Translations under genes and position numbers: made by a program
Shown: positions 1 through 13,925 of the stretch, one piece after another
Numbering within the stretch: the stretch's first letter is position 1
Layout: each line of letters opens with the position of its first letter
Source of the DNA: JAJXWB01 sp965246795
GTDB lineage: Bacteria; Pseudomonadota; Alphaproteobacteria; Rhizobiales; Beijerinckiaceae
Assembly (NCBI GenBank): GCA_965246795.1
Contig: CBDFFN010000022.1
Coordinates: 218,759 to 282,758, forward strand
Reading direction: 5' to 3'
Length of the DNA: 64,000 nt
Notes under the pieces: model-generated
Databases searched by the model: none
Seen by the model: the letters and a program-made list of their open reading frames with translations, nothing else
What the model was told of the DNA's origin: nothing

Positions 1-593
1 CCATCGCCTCGCTCGACGAAGCCGGAATGGTGGAGTTGGGCGAAAACCTGCGCAAAGGCGTACCGATCGCGACACCGGTTTTCGACGGCGCGCACGAAAG
101 CGACATCGTCGAGATGCTGGAGAAGGCGGGTCTCGATCCGTCCGGCCAGGTGACACTGTTCGACGGTCGTACGGGCGAACCTTTCGACCGCAAGGTGACC
201 GTCGGCTACATTTACATGCTGAAGCTGCATCACTTGGTGGACGACAAGATTCACGCGCGCTCGATCGGACCTTACTCGCTCGTCACGCAACAACCGTTGG
301 GCGGCAAAGCGCAGTTCGGCGGTCAGCGTTTCGGCGAGATGGAAGTCTGGGCGCTCGAGGCGTACGGCGCGGCCTACACGCTGCAGGAAATGCTGACGGT
401 GAAGTCGGATGACGTCGCCGGCCGCACGAAGGTCTACGAGTCGATCGTGCGTGGCGACGATGCATTCGAATCCGGCATTCCCGAGAGCTTCAACGTGCTC
501 CTCAAGGAGATGCGTTCGCTTGGCTTGAATGTCGAACTGGTGGCGCGCGAGAAAGCGCCGGAAGCGTTGCCGCCGGCGGAAGCCGCGGAGTGA
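1..593 (+). CDS. rpoB: RNA polymerase beta subunit, 3' end of gene
   Basis: The window opens inside rpoB; the frame is open from base 3 and 196 residues plus the stop are visible. This is the C-terminal part of the beta subunit of DNA-dependent RNA polymerase, which helps anchor the clamp and contacts beta'. Highly conserved stretches YMLKLHHLVDDKIHARS, TQQPLGGKAQFGGQRFG and ESFNVLLKEMRSLGLNVEL identify it. The rifampicin-binding region lies upstream, outside the window. The gene is followed after 99 bases by rpoC in the usual co-transcribed order. The product ends with a short Ala/Pro/Glu-rich tail, which is variable between species. Confidence 0.98.
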   Translation, partial: IASLDEAGMVELGENLRKGVPIATPVFDGAHESDIVEMLEKAGLDPSGQVTLFDGRTGEPFDRKVTVGYIYMLKLHHLVDDKIHARSIGPYSLVTQQPLGGKAQFGGQRFGEMEVWALEAYGAAYTLQEMLTVKSDDVAGRTKVYESIVRGDDAFESGIPESFNVLLKEMRSLGLNVELVAREKAPEALPPAEAAE

Positions 594-594
594 T

Positions 595-647
595 GGCAAT
601 CGAAACGGGCAGGGGCTGACGAGCGTCGACAGCCTTTGCCGATTGCC
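595..647 (+). promoter_or_regulatory. long hairpin between rpoB and rpoC
   Basis: The spacer folds into an extended hairpin. Outer arms 595-601 and 641-647 are perfect 7-base complements. Inner arms 608-618 and 630-640 form 11 pairs with two G-U. A 6-base bulge lies at 602-607 and an 11-base loop at 619-629. There is no T-tract, so it is not a simple terminator. An RNase III-type processing site or a site modulating read-through into rpoC is inferred, not shown. Confidence 0.55.
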
Positions 648-692
648 GACTAACTTACGAAATTCAGGGCCTCAGGCCCGAACGGAGAGCAC

Positions 693-4904
<4,212 letters not shown>

Positions 4905-4913
4905 AGTCTTTCA

Positions 4914-4965
4914 AAGGCCGCTTCGGACGATGCGGCCTTCGAAATCTCCGACATTCGGGGAGATT
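4914..4965 (+). terminator. tandem hairpins after rpoC
   Basis: Two perfect hairpins follow the rpoC stop closely: arms 4914-4921 and 4932-4939 (8 bp, 10-base loop), then arms 4943-4949 and 4959-4965 (7 bp). No clear T-tract follows either, so they may act as RNA 3' end stabilisers or factor-assisted terminators rather than as a classic intrinsic terminator. They mark the likely end of the rpoBC transcript. Confidence 0.5.
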
Positions 4966-4991
4966 GACGCTGGTTTCGGCACGCTTTCGGG

Positions 4992-5020
4992 TTGACGCCC
5001 GAGAGCGTGACGATTAGAAA
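4992..5020 (+). promoter_or_regulatory. candidate sigma-70-type promoter of the str operon
   Basis: TTGACG at 4992-4997 and TAGAAA at 5015-5020 are separated by 17 bases, a good housekeeping spacing for alphaproteobacteria. The -35 hexamer is exactly the loop of an 11-bp hairpin (arms 4981-4991 and 4998-5008, one G-T pair). Transcription from here would give a leader of about 280 bases before rpsL. The assignment is by pattern only. Confidence 0.45.
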
Positions 5021-5305
5021 CCGGCCAACTTAACGACAGGCCGTAGGTCTCGTGGTCCCTGGGCGACTCGCTTGGGACAATCCGGACTTAAACGCTGTCG
5101 GCGACACCTGAGACTGAGAAGTCGTGATTTCGGCCCTTACGGGTTGGTTCATCAGGGCATGACCGCGGTTTCCCGTGGTCCTCTGCATCGCCAAGCGCCA
5201 GGCCCTCGGGCTGACGGCGCTGTTTCGTTTGCGCGTGCGATACGCGTCAGGACGCCGGCGGTTTGCCGCCGGTGAGGTGCAACGGGTTCGCTCAAGAAGG
5301 GCAAT
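5021..5305 (+). promoter_or_regulatory. structured leader upstream of rpsL
   Basis: No convincing gene lies in this stretch. It contains two strong hairpins: arms 5161-5168 and 5173-5180 (8 pairs, TTTC loop), and arms 5255-5261 and 5266-5272 (7 perfect G/C-rich pairs, TTTG loop), the second ending about 33 bases before the rpsL start. Autogenous control by a str-operon ribosomal protein is a reasonable inference, but no known binding-site consensus was recognised. Confidence 0.4.
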
Positions 5306-5677
5306 ATGCCGACGATCAGCCAGTTGATCCGCAAGCCGCGGCAACAGAAGACCTACCGCGAGAAAGCGCGCCATCTGCAGGCTTGTCCGCAGAAGCGCGG
5401 CGTCTGCACGCGCGTCTATACGACGACGCCGAAGAAGCCGAACTCGGCGCTTCGTAAGGTTGCCAAGGTCCGCCTCACCAATGGCTTCGAGGTCATCGGC
5501 TACATTCCCGGCGAAGGCCACAATCTGCAGGAGCACTCGGTCGTCATGGTGCGTGGCGGTCGCGTGAAGGATCTTCCGGGCGTTCGCTATCATATCCTTC
5601 GCGGCGTGCTCGATACGCAGGGCGTCAAGGACCGCAAGCAGCGTCGTTCGAAGTACGGCGCGAAGCGTCCGAAGTAA
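5306..5677 (+). CDS. rpsL: 30S ribosomal protein S12
   Basis: S12, 123 residues, sits at the decoding centre of the small subunit and influences accuracy. The signature TTTPKKPNSALRKVAKVRL and the loop VKDLPGVRYH are intact. The lysines whose substitution gives streptomycin resistance in other bacteria are both present, so a streptomycin-sensitive type of S12 is expected. The ATG follows an AAGAAGGG ribosome-binding site. It is the first gene of the rpsL-rpsG-fusA-tuf (str) operon and lies 15 bases before rpsG. Confidence 0.98.
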   Translation: MPTISQLIRKPRQQKTYREKARHLQACPQKRGVCTRVYTTTPKKPNSALRKVAKVRLTNGFEVIGYIPGEGHNLQEHSVVMVRGGRVKDLPGVRYHILRGVLDTQGVKDRKQRRSKYGAKRPK

Positions 5678-5692
5678 GCGAGGAACAGAACC

Positions 5693-6163
5693 ATGTCCCG
5701 CCGCCACAGCGCCGAGAAGCGCGAAGTCATTCCGGACGCCAAATATGGCGATCTGGTTCTCGCGAAGTTTATGAATTCGATCATGCATCACGGCAAGAAG
5801 TCCGTGGCCGAGTCGATCGTGTATGGCGCGCTCGATCAGGTCGAGCGCAAGATGCGTGTCGAGCCAGTGCCGGTCTTCCGGCAGGCGCTCGATAATGTCG
5901 CGCCAGCGCTCGAAGTGCGCTCGCGCCGCGTCGGTGGCGCGACTTACCAGGTGCCGGTCGATGTGCGTCCCGACCGGCGGCAGGCGTTGGCGATTCGCTG
6001 GATTATTTCGGCTGCGCGCGACCGTAACGACAAGACGATGGTGGAGCGTCTTTCGGCCGAGTTGATGGACGCAGCCAGCAACCGCGGTAATGCCGTCAAG
6101 AAGCGCGAAGACACGCACCGCATGGCGGAAGCGAACCGCGCCTTCTCGCACTACCGCTGGTAG
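5693..6163 (+). CDS. rpsG: 30S ribosomal protein S7
   Basis: S7, 156 residues, is a primary 16S rRNA binding protein that nucleates assembly of the 30S head. Conserved stretches include MSRRHSAEKREV at the N-terminus, KFMNSIMHHGKKSVAE and VRPDRRQALAIRWI. The length is the usual one. The second gene of the str operon, it follows rpsL by 15 bases with a GAGGAA ribosome-binding site and precedes fusA by 27 bases. In Escherichia coli S7 represses its own operon; whether that holds here is unknown. Confidence 0.98.
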   Translation: MSRRHSAEKREVIPDAKYGDLVLAKFMNSIMHHGKKSVAESIVYGALDQVERKMRVEPVPVFRQALDNVAPALEVRSRRVGGATYQVPVDVRPDRRQALAIRWIISAARDRNDKTMVERLSAELMDAASNRGNAVKKREDTHRMAEANRAFSHYRW

Positions 6164-6190
6164 CGCGAAGCCACTCGAGGACACCCGCAA

Positions 6191-8266
6191 ATGCCCCGCT
6201 CTCATCCGATCGAGGACTATCGTAACTTCGGCATCATGGCTCACATCGATGCCGGGAAGACGACGACGACCGAGCGGATTCTGTACTACTCCGGCAAGAG
6301 CCATAAGATCGGCGAAGTCCACGACGGCGCCGCTACGATGGACTGGATGGAGCAGGAGCAGGAACGCGGCATCACGATCACGTCCGCCGCGACGACGACG
6401 TTTTGGAACGGTAAGCGTCTCAACATCATCGACACGCCCGGCCACGTCGATTTTACGATCGAAGTCGAGCGTTCGCTGCGCGTCCTCGACGGCGCGGTTT
6501 GCGTGCTCGACGGCAACCAGGGTGTGGAGCCGCAAACCGAAACGGTGTGGCGTCAGGCCGACCGTTACAACGTGCCGCGCGTCGTGTTCGTCAACAAGAT
6601 GGACAAGATCGGCGCCGACTTCTTTCGTTGCGTTGACGAGATCAAGACCAAGGTTGGTGGACGGCCGGTCTGCATTCAGCTGCCCATCGGCTCGGAAGCC
6701 GATTTCAAGGGCATCATCGATCTCGTCCGCATGAAAGCGGTCGTCTGGGAGAACGAGGCGCTCGGCGCGAAATATCACGACGAAGAGATCCCGGAAAATC
6801 TTCGTGCGCAGGCTGAAGAATATCGTCACACGCTCATCGAAGCGGCGGTCGAACTCGACGACGACGTGATGTCTGCCTATCTCGACGGCACCGAGCCGGA
6901 CGAGGCGACACTCAATCGTCTGCTTCGCAAGGCTGTGCGTAATATCTCCTTTCATCCGGTCCTGTGCGGCTCGGCCTTCAAAAACAAGGGCGTTCAGCCG
7001 CTGCTCGACGCCGTCGTCGCCTATCTCCCGTCTCCCATCGATCGCGATGCGATCAAGGGCTCCGATATGGAGACGGGCGATGAGATGACGCGCCTGCCGA
7101 GCGACAGCGAGCCGTTCTCGATGCTCGCCTTCAAGATCATGGACGATCCGTTCGTCGGCACGATCACCTTCTGCCGTTGCTACTCCGGCAAGGTCGATTC
7201 CGGCACGACCGTGCTGAACTCCACCAAAGACAAGAAAGAGCGCGTTGGCCGTATGCTGTTGATGCATGCCAACGACCGCGAGGACGTGAAGGAGTGCTAT
7301 TCCGGCGATATCGTCGCGCTCGCGGGCCTCAAAGACACACGCACGGGCGACACGCTCTGCGACATGAACAAGCCTGTCGTTCTGGAGCGCATGGAGTTTC
7401 CGGAGCCGGTGATCGAAATCGCTATCGAGCCGAAGTCGAAGGCCGATCAGGAGAAGCTCGGTATCGCGCTTTCGAAGCTGGCTGCCGAGGACCCGTCGTT
7501 CCGTGTTTCGACGGATCAGGAAAGCGGCCAGACCATCCTCAAGGGGATGGGCGAACTGCATCTCGACATCAAGGTCGACATCCTGCGGCGCACCTACAAG
7601 GTCGACGCGAATATCGGCGCTCCCCAGGTCGCCTATCGCGAGAGGCTGACCAAGAAGATTGACATCGACTTCACGCATAAGAAGCAGACCGGCGGTACGG
7701 GCCAGTTCGCGCGCGTTAAGATCACCTTCGAGCCGAACGAGGCCGGCAAGGGCAATCTCTTCGAGTCAAAGGTCGTTGGTGGCTCGGTGCCGAAGGAATA
7801 CGTGCCTGGCGTCGAAAAGGGCATCAACAGCGTGATGGGCGCGGGCATCCTTGCCGGCTTCCCGGTTGTCGATGTGAAAGCCACTCTGACGGACGGCGCG
7901 TTCCACGACGTCGACTCGTCGGTGCTCGCCTTCGAGATCGCGTCGCGCGGTGCTTTCCGCGAAGCGCTGCAGAAGGGTGGCTCCGTGCTTCTCGAGCCGA
8001 TCATGAAGGTCGAGGTCACGACGCCGGAAGACTACACCGGCTCGGTGATGGGCGATCTGCTCAGCCGCCGTGGTCAGGTGCAGGGGCAGGATATGCGTGG
8101 CAATGCGGTGGTCATCAACGCGATGGTGCCGTTGGCTAACATGTTCGGCTACGTGAACCAGCTTCGCTCGTTCAGCCAGGGCCGCGCGAACTACACAATG
8201 CAATTCGACCACTACGAACAGGTACCTTCGAGCGAAGCGGCGAAGGTACAGGCGAAATACGCGTAA
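6191..8266 (+). CDS. fusA: elongation factor G
   Basis: Translational GTPase (691 residues) that drives translocation of tRNA and mRNA on the ribosome and, with RRF, recycles ribosomes. The GTP-binding motifs are present in order: AHIDAGKTTTTER (P-loop, residues about 17-24), the switch II DTPGHVDF, and NKMDK. Domain IV and the C-terminal EF-G fold follow, including GGSVPKEYVPGVEKG. Length is typical of EF-G1, not of the organellar-like or EF-G2 paralogues. The gene lies between rpsG and tuf in the canonical str operon order. Confidence 0.98.
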   Translation: MPRSHPIEDYRNFGIMAHIDAGKTTTTERILYYSGKSHKIGEVHDGAATMDWMEQEQERGITITSAATTTFWNGKRLNIIDTPGHVDFTIEVERSLRVLDGAVCVLDGNQGVEPQTETVWRQADRYNVPRVVFVNKMDKIGADFFRCVDEIKTKVGGRPVCIQLPIGSEADFKGIIDLVRMKAVVWENEALGAKYHDEEIPENLRAQAEEYRHTLIEAAVELDDDVMSAYLDGTEPDEATLNRLLRKAVRNISFHPVLCGSAFKNKGVQPLLDAVVAYLPSPIDRDAIKGSDMETGDEMTRLPSDSEPFSMLAFKIMDDPFVGTITFCRCYSGKVDSGTTVLNSTKDKKERVGRMLLMHANDREDVKECYSGDIVALAGLKDTRTGDTLCDMNKPVVLERMEFPEPVIEIAIEPKSKADQEKLGIALSKLAAEDPSFRVSTDQESGQTILKGMGELHLDIKVDILRRTYKVDANIGAPQVAYRERLTKKIDIDFTHKKQTGGTGQFARVKITFEPNEAGKGNLFESKVVGGSVPKEYVPGVEKGINSVMGAGILAGFPVVDVKATLTDGAFHDVDSSVLAFEIASRGAFREALQKGGSVLLEPIMKVEVTTPEDYTGSVMGDLLSRRGQVQGQDMRGNAVVINAMVPLANMFGYVNQLRSFSQGRANYTMQFDHYEQVPSSEAAKVQAKYA

Positions 8267-8305
8267 CGACGCGAACGTAATTTAGATCTTCGAGAGGAGT
8301 TGGCG

Positions 8306-9496
<1,191 letters not shown>

Positions 9497-9511
9497 TTGC
9501 AAACAGGACGT

Positions 9512-9543
9512 AGCGGATGGTGGGCTTAGCCTCGCCATTCGCT
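9512..9543 (+). promoter_or_regulatory. hairpin between tuf and rpsJ
   Basis: Arms 9512-9524 and 9531-9543 form a 13-pair stem (three G-T pairs) with a 6-base loop. A pyrimidine-rich tract follows, but no pure T-run. It separates the str genes from the S10 genes and may be a partial terminator or processing site. Confidence 0.45.
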
Positions 9544-9593
9544 CCTCCCGTCTCTCGCTTCGGCGGCGACAGCAGCAAAGAGAAAAGAAGACC

Positions 9594-9902
<309 letters not shown>

Positions 9903-9952
9903 GTTTTTAACCGGGCACCTCTCCAAGCGACGTGCCCAGAGGATTTTGAACG

Positions 9953-10687
9953 ATGCGATCAGGTGTTATCGCACAGAAGGTCGGCATGACCCGCGTCTTT
10001 ACGGACGCCGGCGAGCATGTTCCGGTCACCGTGCTGAAGCTCGATGGCTGTCAGGTCGTCGCGCATCGCACGGCCGACAAGAACGGATACAGCGCCGTGC
10101 AGCTCGGCATCGGCCGCGCGAAAGTGAAGAACGTCTCGAAGGCCGAGCGTGGCCGCTTCGCCGTCGCGAACGTCGAGCCGAAGCTGAAGCTCGCTGAGTT
10201 CCGCGTGCCGGACGACGGGCTTATCCCTGTCGGCGCCGAGATCACGGCGGATCATTTCGTCGTCGGTCAGTTCGTCGATGTGACCGGTACCTCGCTCGGC
10301 AAAGGCTTTGCTGGCGGTATGAAGCGCTGGAACTTCCGCGGTCTGCGCGCCACGCACGGTGTGTCGGTGTCGCATCGTTCGCTCGGCTCGACCGGTGGTC
10401 GTCAGGACCCCGGTAAGACGTTCAAGAACAAGAAGATGGCCGGTCATATGGGCGCCGAGCGCGTGACGACGCAGAACCTGCGCGTCGTGCAGACGGATGT
10501 CACCCGCGGGCTTATCCTCGTCGAAGGCGCGGTGCCTGGTCATGCTGGCGGCTGGATTCAGGTGCGTGACGCGGTGAAGCGTCCGCTGCCGAAGGATGCG
10601 CCGCAGCCCGGCAAGTTCAAGCTCGGAAGCGGCGAAGCCAAGGCTGAAGCGCCTGCGGCTGAAGACGCTAAGGAGTCGAACACGTGA
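9953..10687 (+). CDS. rplC: 50S ribosomal protein L3
   Basis: L3, 244 residues, binds 23S rRNA near its 3' end and reaches towards the peptidyl transferase centre through its extended loop. MRSGVIAQKVGMTRVF at the N-terminus and the loop GSTGGRQDPGKTFKNKKMAGHMG identify it. The protein is longer than the E. coli version because of a C-terminal Ala/Glu/Lys tail, which is common in alphaproteobacteria. Its TGA overlaps the GTG start of rplD (GTGA), so the two are likely to be translationally coupled. Confidence 0.98.
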   Translation: MRSGVIAQKVGMTRVFTDAGEHVPVTVLKLDGCQVVAHRTADKNGYSAVQLGIGRAKVKNVSKAERGRFAVANVEPKLKLAEFRVPDDGLIPVGAEITADHFVVGQFVDVTGTSLGKGFAGGMKRWNFRGLRATHGVSVSHRSLGSTGGRQDPGKTFKNKKMAGHMGAERVTTQNLRVVQTDVTRGLILVEGAVPGHAGGWIQVRDAVKRPLPKDAPQPGKFKLGSGEAKAEAPAAEDAKESNT

Positions 10688-11307
10688 AGATCGACATCAC
10701 CTCGCTCGACAGCGCCGATAGCGCCGGGTCGATCGAACTCAAGGACGAGATTTTCGGCCTCGAGCCGCGCATGGATCTCATCCATCGCATGGTGCGCTAC
10801 CAGCTCGCCAAGCGTCGCGCTGGCACGCATGCGGTGAAGAACCGCGCCGACATCGCCCGCACTGGCAAGAAAATGTACAAGCAGAAGGGCACTGGCGGCG
10901 CCCGTCACGGCTCGGCACGCGTGCCGCAGTTCCGCGGCGGTGGACGCGCTTTCGGGCCAGTCGTGCGTAGTCATGCGCACGATCTGCCGAAGAAGGTTCG
11001 CGCACTGGCGTTGAAGCATGCGTTGTCGGCCAAGGCCCGCGACGGCGGCATCATCGTTTGGGAAAAGGCCGAAGCTGCCGACGGTAAAACAAAAGCGTTG
11101 CGTGAGAAATTTGGAAAGATCGGTTTGTCGAGCGTGCTGATCATTGACGGCGCAACACCGCACGAGCATCTGTCGCTGGCGGCGCGCAGCATCGCGCATG
11201 TCGATATCCTGCCGGTCGCCGGCATTAACGTCTACGACATCCTGCGCCGCGAGAAGCTCGTGCTGACGCGCGCGGCCGTCGATGCGCTGGAGGCGCGCTT
11301 CTCATGA
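10684..11307 (+). CDS. rplD: 50S ribosomal protein L4
   Basis: L4, 207 residues, lines the nascent-peptide exit tunnel with its extended loop; KQKGTGGARHGSARVPQFRGG is the conserved core of that loop. The start is GTG and overlaps the rplC stop by four bases. In E. coli L4 represses the S10 operon by attenuation and translation block; no matching leader structure was recognised here. The gene ends in an ATGA overlap with rplW. Confidence 0.98.
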   Translation: MKIDITSLDSADSAGSIELKDEIFGLEPRMDLIHRMVRYQLAKRRAGTHAVKNRADIARTGKKMYKQKGTGGARHGSARVPQFRGGGRAFGPVVRSHAHDLPKKVRALALKHALSAKARDGGIIVWEKAEAADGKTKALREKFGKIGLSSVLIIDGATPHEHLSLAARSIAHVDILPVAGINVYDILRREKLVLTRAAVDALEARFS

Positions 11308-11600
11308 GTAAGGACGTTCGTCATTACGACGTGATCGTCGCCCCGGTTATCACCGAGAAGGCGACCAGTGCGTCGGAATTTAACAAGGTGACCTTCAAGG
11401 TCGCGCGCGACGCAACTAAGCCGCAGATCAAGGCGGCGATCGAAGGGTTGTTCGACGTGAAGGTCGATGCGGTCAACACGGTACGTCGCAAGGGTAAGAC
11501 CAAGGCGTTCCGCGGTCAGGTCGGCCGGCAGTCGGATACCAAGCGCGCAGTCGTGACGCTGGCCGATGGCCATTCGATCGACGTGACGACCGGCCTGTGA
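11304..11600 (+). CDS. rplW: 50S ribosomal protein L23
   Basis: L23, 98 residues, lies at the mouth of the exit tunnel and is the docking point for trigger factor and the signal recognition particle. The sequence VIVAPVITEKATSAS near the N-terminus and FDVKVDAVNTVRRKGKTK are characteristic. The start codon overlaps the rplD stop (ATGA). It precedes rplB by 19 bases in the S10 cluster. Confidence 0.97.
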   Translation: MSKDVRHYDVIVAPVITEKATSASEFNKVTFKVARDATKPQIKAAIEGLFDVKVDAVNTVRRKGKTKAFRGQVGRQSDTKRAVVTLADGHSIDVTTGL

Positions 11601-11619
11601 GCGGAGCGGGTTAGGGAAC

Positions 11620-12459
11620 ATGGCACTCAAAACCTTCAAGCCGATCACGCCGAGCCTTCGCCAGCTCGTGCTCGTCGACCGGTCGGCGCTCTACAAGGGC
11701 AAGCCGGTCAAGCGCCTCACCGAAGGCAAGCATAGCAGCGGCGGTCGCAACAACAACGGCCGCATCACTGTGCGTTTCCGTGGTGGTGGCCACAAGCAGA
11801 CGTATCGCATCGTCGACTTCAAGCGGCGTAAGCTCGACATGGCCGCGAAGGTCGAGCGGCTCGAATACGATCCGAACCGCACGGCGTTCATCGCACTCGT
11901 CACCTATACCGATGGTGAGCAGTCCTACATCCTCGCGCCGCAGCGTCTTTCGCCGGGCGATGAGGTCGTGGCGAGCGCGTCTGCCGATGTGAAGCCGGGC
12001 AATGCGATGCCCCTGTCGGCGATCCCGGTCGGCACGATTGTCCACAATGTCGAGATGAAAATCGGCAAGGGTGGCGCGATCGCGCGCTCGGCCGGCTCCT
12101 ACGCGCAGATCGTCGGTCGCGATCAGGGTTACGTCATCCTGCGTCTCAACTCCGGCGAGCAGCGTCTCATCAACGGCCAGTGCTTTGGGACGGTCGGTGC
12201 GGTGTCCAACCCGGACCATATGAACGCGTCGATCGGCAAGGCTGGTCGTTCGCGCTGGCTCGGCCGCAAGCCGCACAACCGCGGCGTCACCATGAACCCG
12301 GTCGATCATCCGCACGGTGGTGGTGAAGGCCGCACCTCGGGTGGCCGTCATCCGGTCACGCCGTGGGGCAAGCCGACCAAGGGCAAGAAGACGCGTTCCA
12401 ACAAGGCGACGCAGCGCTTCATCGTCGCCTCGCGCCATGCGCGCAAGAAAAAGGGCTAA
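11620..12459 (+). CDS. rplB: 50S ribosomal protein L2
   Basis: L2, 279 residues, is needed for subunit association and peptidyl transferase activity. It starts MALKTFKPITPSLRQLVLVD and has the conserved GGGHKQTYRIVDFKR and the C-terminal MNPVDHPHGGGEGRTSGG segment that contains the functionally important histidine. Length matches the family. It lies 19 bases after rplW and 3 bases before rpsS. Confidence 0.98.
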   Translation: MALKTFKPITPSLRQLVLVDRSALYKGKPVKRLTEGKHSSGGRNNNGRITVRFRGGGHKQTYRIVDFKRRKLDMAAKVERLEYDPNRTAFIALVTYTDGEQSYILAPQRLSPGDEVVASASADVKPGNAMPLSAIPVGTIVHNVEMKIGKGGAIARSAGSYAQIVGRDQGYVILRLNSGEQRLINGQCFGTVGAVSNPDHMNASIGKAGRSRWLGRKPHNRGVTMNPVDHPHGGGEGRTSGGRHPVTPWGKPTKGKKTRSNKATQRFIVASRHARKKKG

Positions 12460-12462
12460 GGC

Positions 12463-12741
12463 ATGGCACGTTCGCTCAAGAAGGGCCCGTTCGTCGATGG
12501 CTATCTGCTCAAGAAGGCAGATGCATCGCGCGGAACCGGCCGCTCCGAGGTCATCAAGATCTGGAGTCGCCGTTCGACCGTCCTGCCGCAGTTCGTGGGT
12601 CTCACGTTCGGCGTCCACAACGGCCACAAGCACATTCCGGTCAATGTCAGCGAAGACATGATCGGCCACAAGTTCGGAGAGTTCGCACCGACGCGGACGT
12701 TCCACGGCCACTCCGCCGACAAGAAAGCCAAGAGGGGCTGA
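12463..12741 (+). CDS. rpsS: 30S ribosomal protein S19
   Basis: S19, 92 residues, is a 30S head protein that contacts 23S rRNA in an inter-subunit bridge. MARSLKKGPFVDGYLLKKA and KIWSRRSTVLPQFVGLTFGVHNG are diagnostic. The gene is packed between rplB (3-base gap) and rplV (5-base gap). Confidence 0.98.
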   Translation: MARSLKKGPFVDGYLLKKADASRGTGRSEVIKIWSRRSTVLPQFVGLTFGVHNGHKHIPVNVSEDMIGHKFGEFAPTRTFHGHSADKKAKRG

Positions 12742-12746
12742 CGACG

Positions 12747-13142
12747 ATGTCGAAGCCGAAGGCGCCGCGCGCGCTGAAAGATAACGAGGCGAAGGCGGTG
12801 ACGCGCATGCTGCGCATCAGCCCGCAGAAGCTGAACCTGCTTGCGCAGCTCATCCGCGGCAAGAAGGTCGAGAAGGCGCTTGCCGATCTCGAATTCTCGC
12901 GCAAGCGGATCGCGATCGACGTGCGCAAGACGCTGCAGAGCGCCATTGCGAACGCCGAGAACAATCACAGCCTCGACGTCGACGATCTCGTCGTCGCCGA
13001 AGCGCATGTCGGCAAAGCGCTCGTCATGAAGCGCTTTGCGGCGCGGGCGCGTGGCCGTGCGGGTCGCATCGAGAAGCCTTTCGCGAACATCACGATCGTG
13101 GTGCGCGAGGTCGAGGCCCCCGCTGCGGCGGCGAAGGCCTGA
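12747..13142 (+). CDS. rplV: 50S ribosomal protein L22
   Basis: L22, 131 residues, extends a beta-hairpin into the peptide exit tunnel, the site of macrolide-resistance changes in other bacteria. Family sequence includes RISPQKLNLLAQLIRGKKVEKAL and RARGRAGRIEKPFANITIVV. The open frame runs much further upstream, but the ATG at 12747 is chosen because it follows the rpsS stop by 5 bases and gives the standard N-terminus. A short Ala-rich tail ends the protein. Confidence 0.97.
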   Translation: MSKPKAPRALKDNEAKAVTRMLRISPQKLNLLAQLIRGKKVEKALADLEFSRKRIAIDVRKTLQSAIANAENNHSLDVDDLVVAEAHVGKALVMKRFAARARGRAGRIEKPFANITIVVREVEAPAAAAKA

Positions 13143-13152
13143 GGAGAGAACG

Positions 13153-13911
13153 ATGGGTCAGAAGGTCAATCCGATCGGGCTCCGCCTCGGCATCAACCGT
13201 ACGTGGGATTCGCGCTGGTTCGCCAACAAGGGCGAGTACGGCAAGCTGCTGCATGAAGACATGCACATTCGCGAAATGCTGATGAAGAATCTGAAGCAGG
13301 CCGCGGTGTCGAAGATCGTCATCGAGCGTCCGCACAAGAAATGCCGCGTCACGATCCACTCGGCGCGTCCGGGTGTCGTCATCGGCAAGAAGGGTGCTGA
13401 CATCGACAAGATCCGCAAGCTCGTCGGCACGCTGACGAAGAGCGAGGTCGTCATCAACATTGTCGAGGTGCGCAAGCCCGAAGTCGACGCGACGCTCGTC
13501 GCCGACTCGATTGCCCAGCAGCTCGAGCGCCGCGTTGCGTTCCGCCGCGCCATGAAGCGCGCCGTGCAGTCCGCGATGCGTCTTGGCGCCGGCGGCATCC
13601 GCATCAATTGCTCGGGCCGCCTCGGTGGTGCCGAAATCGCGCGTCAGGAGTGGTACCGTGAGGGTCGTGTGCCGCTGCACACGCTGCGCGCGGACGTGGA
13701 CTACGGTGTCGCGACAGCGCATACCGCGTACGGAACATGCGGCATCAAGGTCTGGATTTTCAAAGGCGAAATCCTCGAACACGACCCGATGGCGCAGGAC
13801 AAGAAATTGGCCGAGGCTGACCACGGCGCAAGCGAGCGTCGCGGACGCCGCGACGACGACCGTGGCGATCGCCGCGATCGTGATCGCCGCCCGCGCGAAG
13901 CCACGGCCTGA
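13153..13911 (+). CDS. rpsC: 30S ribosomal protein S3
   Basis: S3, 252 residues, lines the mRNA entry channel. GQKVNPIGLRLGINRTWDSR at the N-terminus, the KH motif region VIGKKGADIDKIR and GRLGGAEIARQEWYREGRVP identify it. The ATG at 13153 follows a GAGGAGAG ribosome-binding site; the frame extends upstream only by chance. The C-terminus is a highly charged tail of alternating Arg and Asp (about residues 228-248), longer than in E. coli and probably disordered. Confidence 0.98.
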   Translation: MGQKVNPIGLRLGINRTWDSRWFANKGEYGKLLHEDMHIREMLMKNLKQAAVSKIVIERPHKKCRVTIHSARPGVVIGKKGADIDKIRKLVGTLTKSEVVINIVEVRKPEVDATLVADSIAQQLERRVAFRRAMKRAVQSAMRLGAGGIRINCSGRLGGAEIARQEWYREGRVPLHTLRADVDYGVATAHTAYGTCGIKVWIFKGEILEHDPMAQDKKLAEADHGASERRGRRDDDRGDRRDRDRRPREATA

Positions 13912-13925
13912 TCAAGAGCTGAACG

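Noticed and set aside
5072..5275. Short plus-strand open frame in the rpoC-rpsL spacer
   Set aside because: It lacks a ribosome-binding site and family resemblance, and runs through two strong hairpins; the region is better read as a structured leader.
9497..9593. Possible tRNA gene between tuf and rpsJ
   Set aside because: The stem there is a single long hairpin with no cloverleaf, T-loop or anticodon arm.
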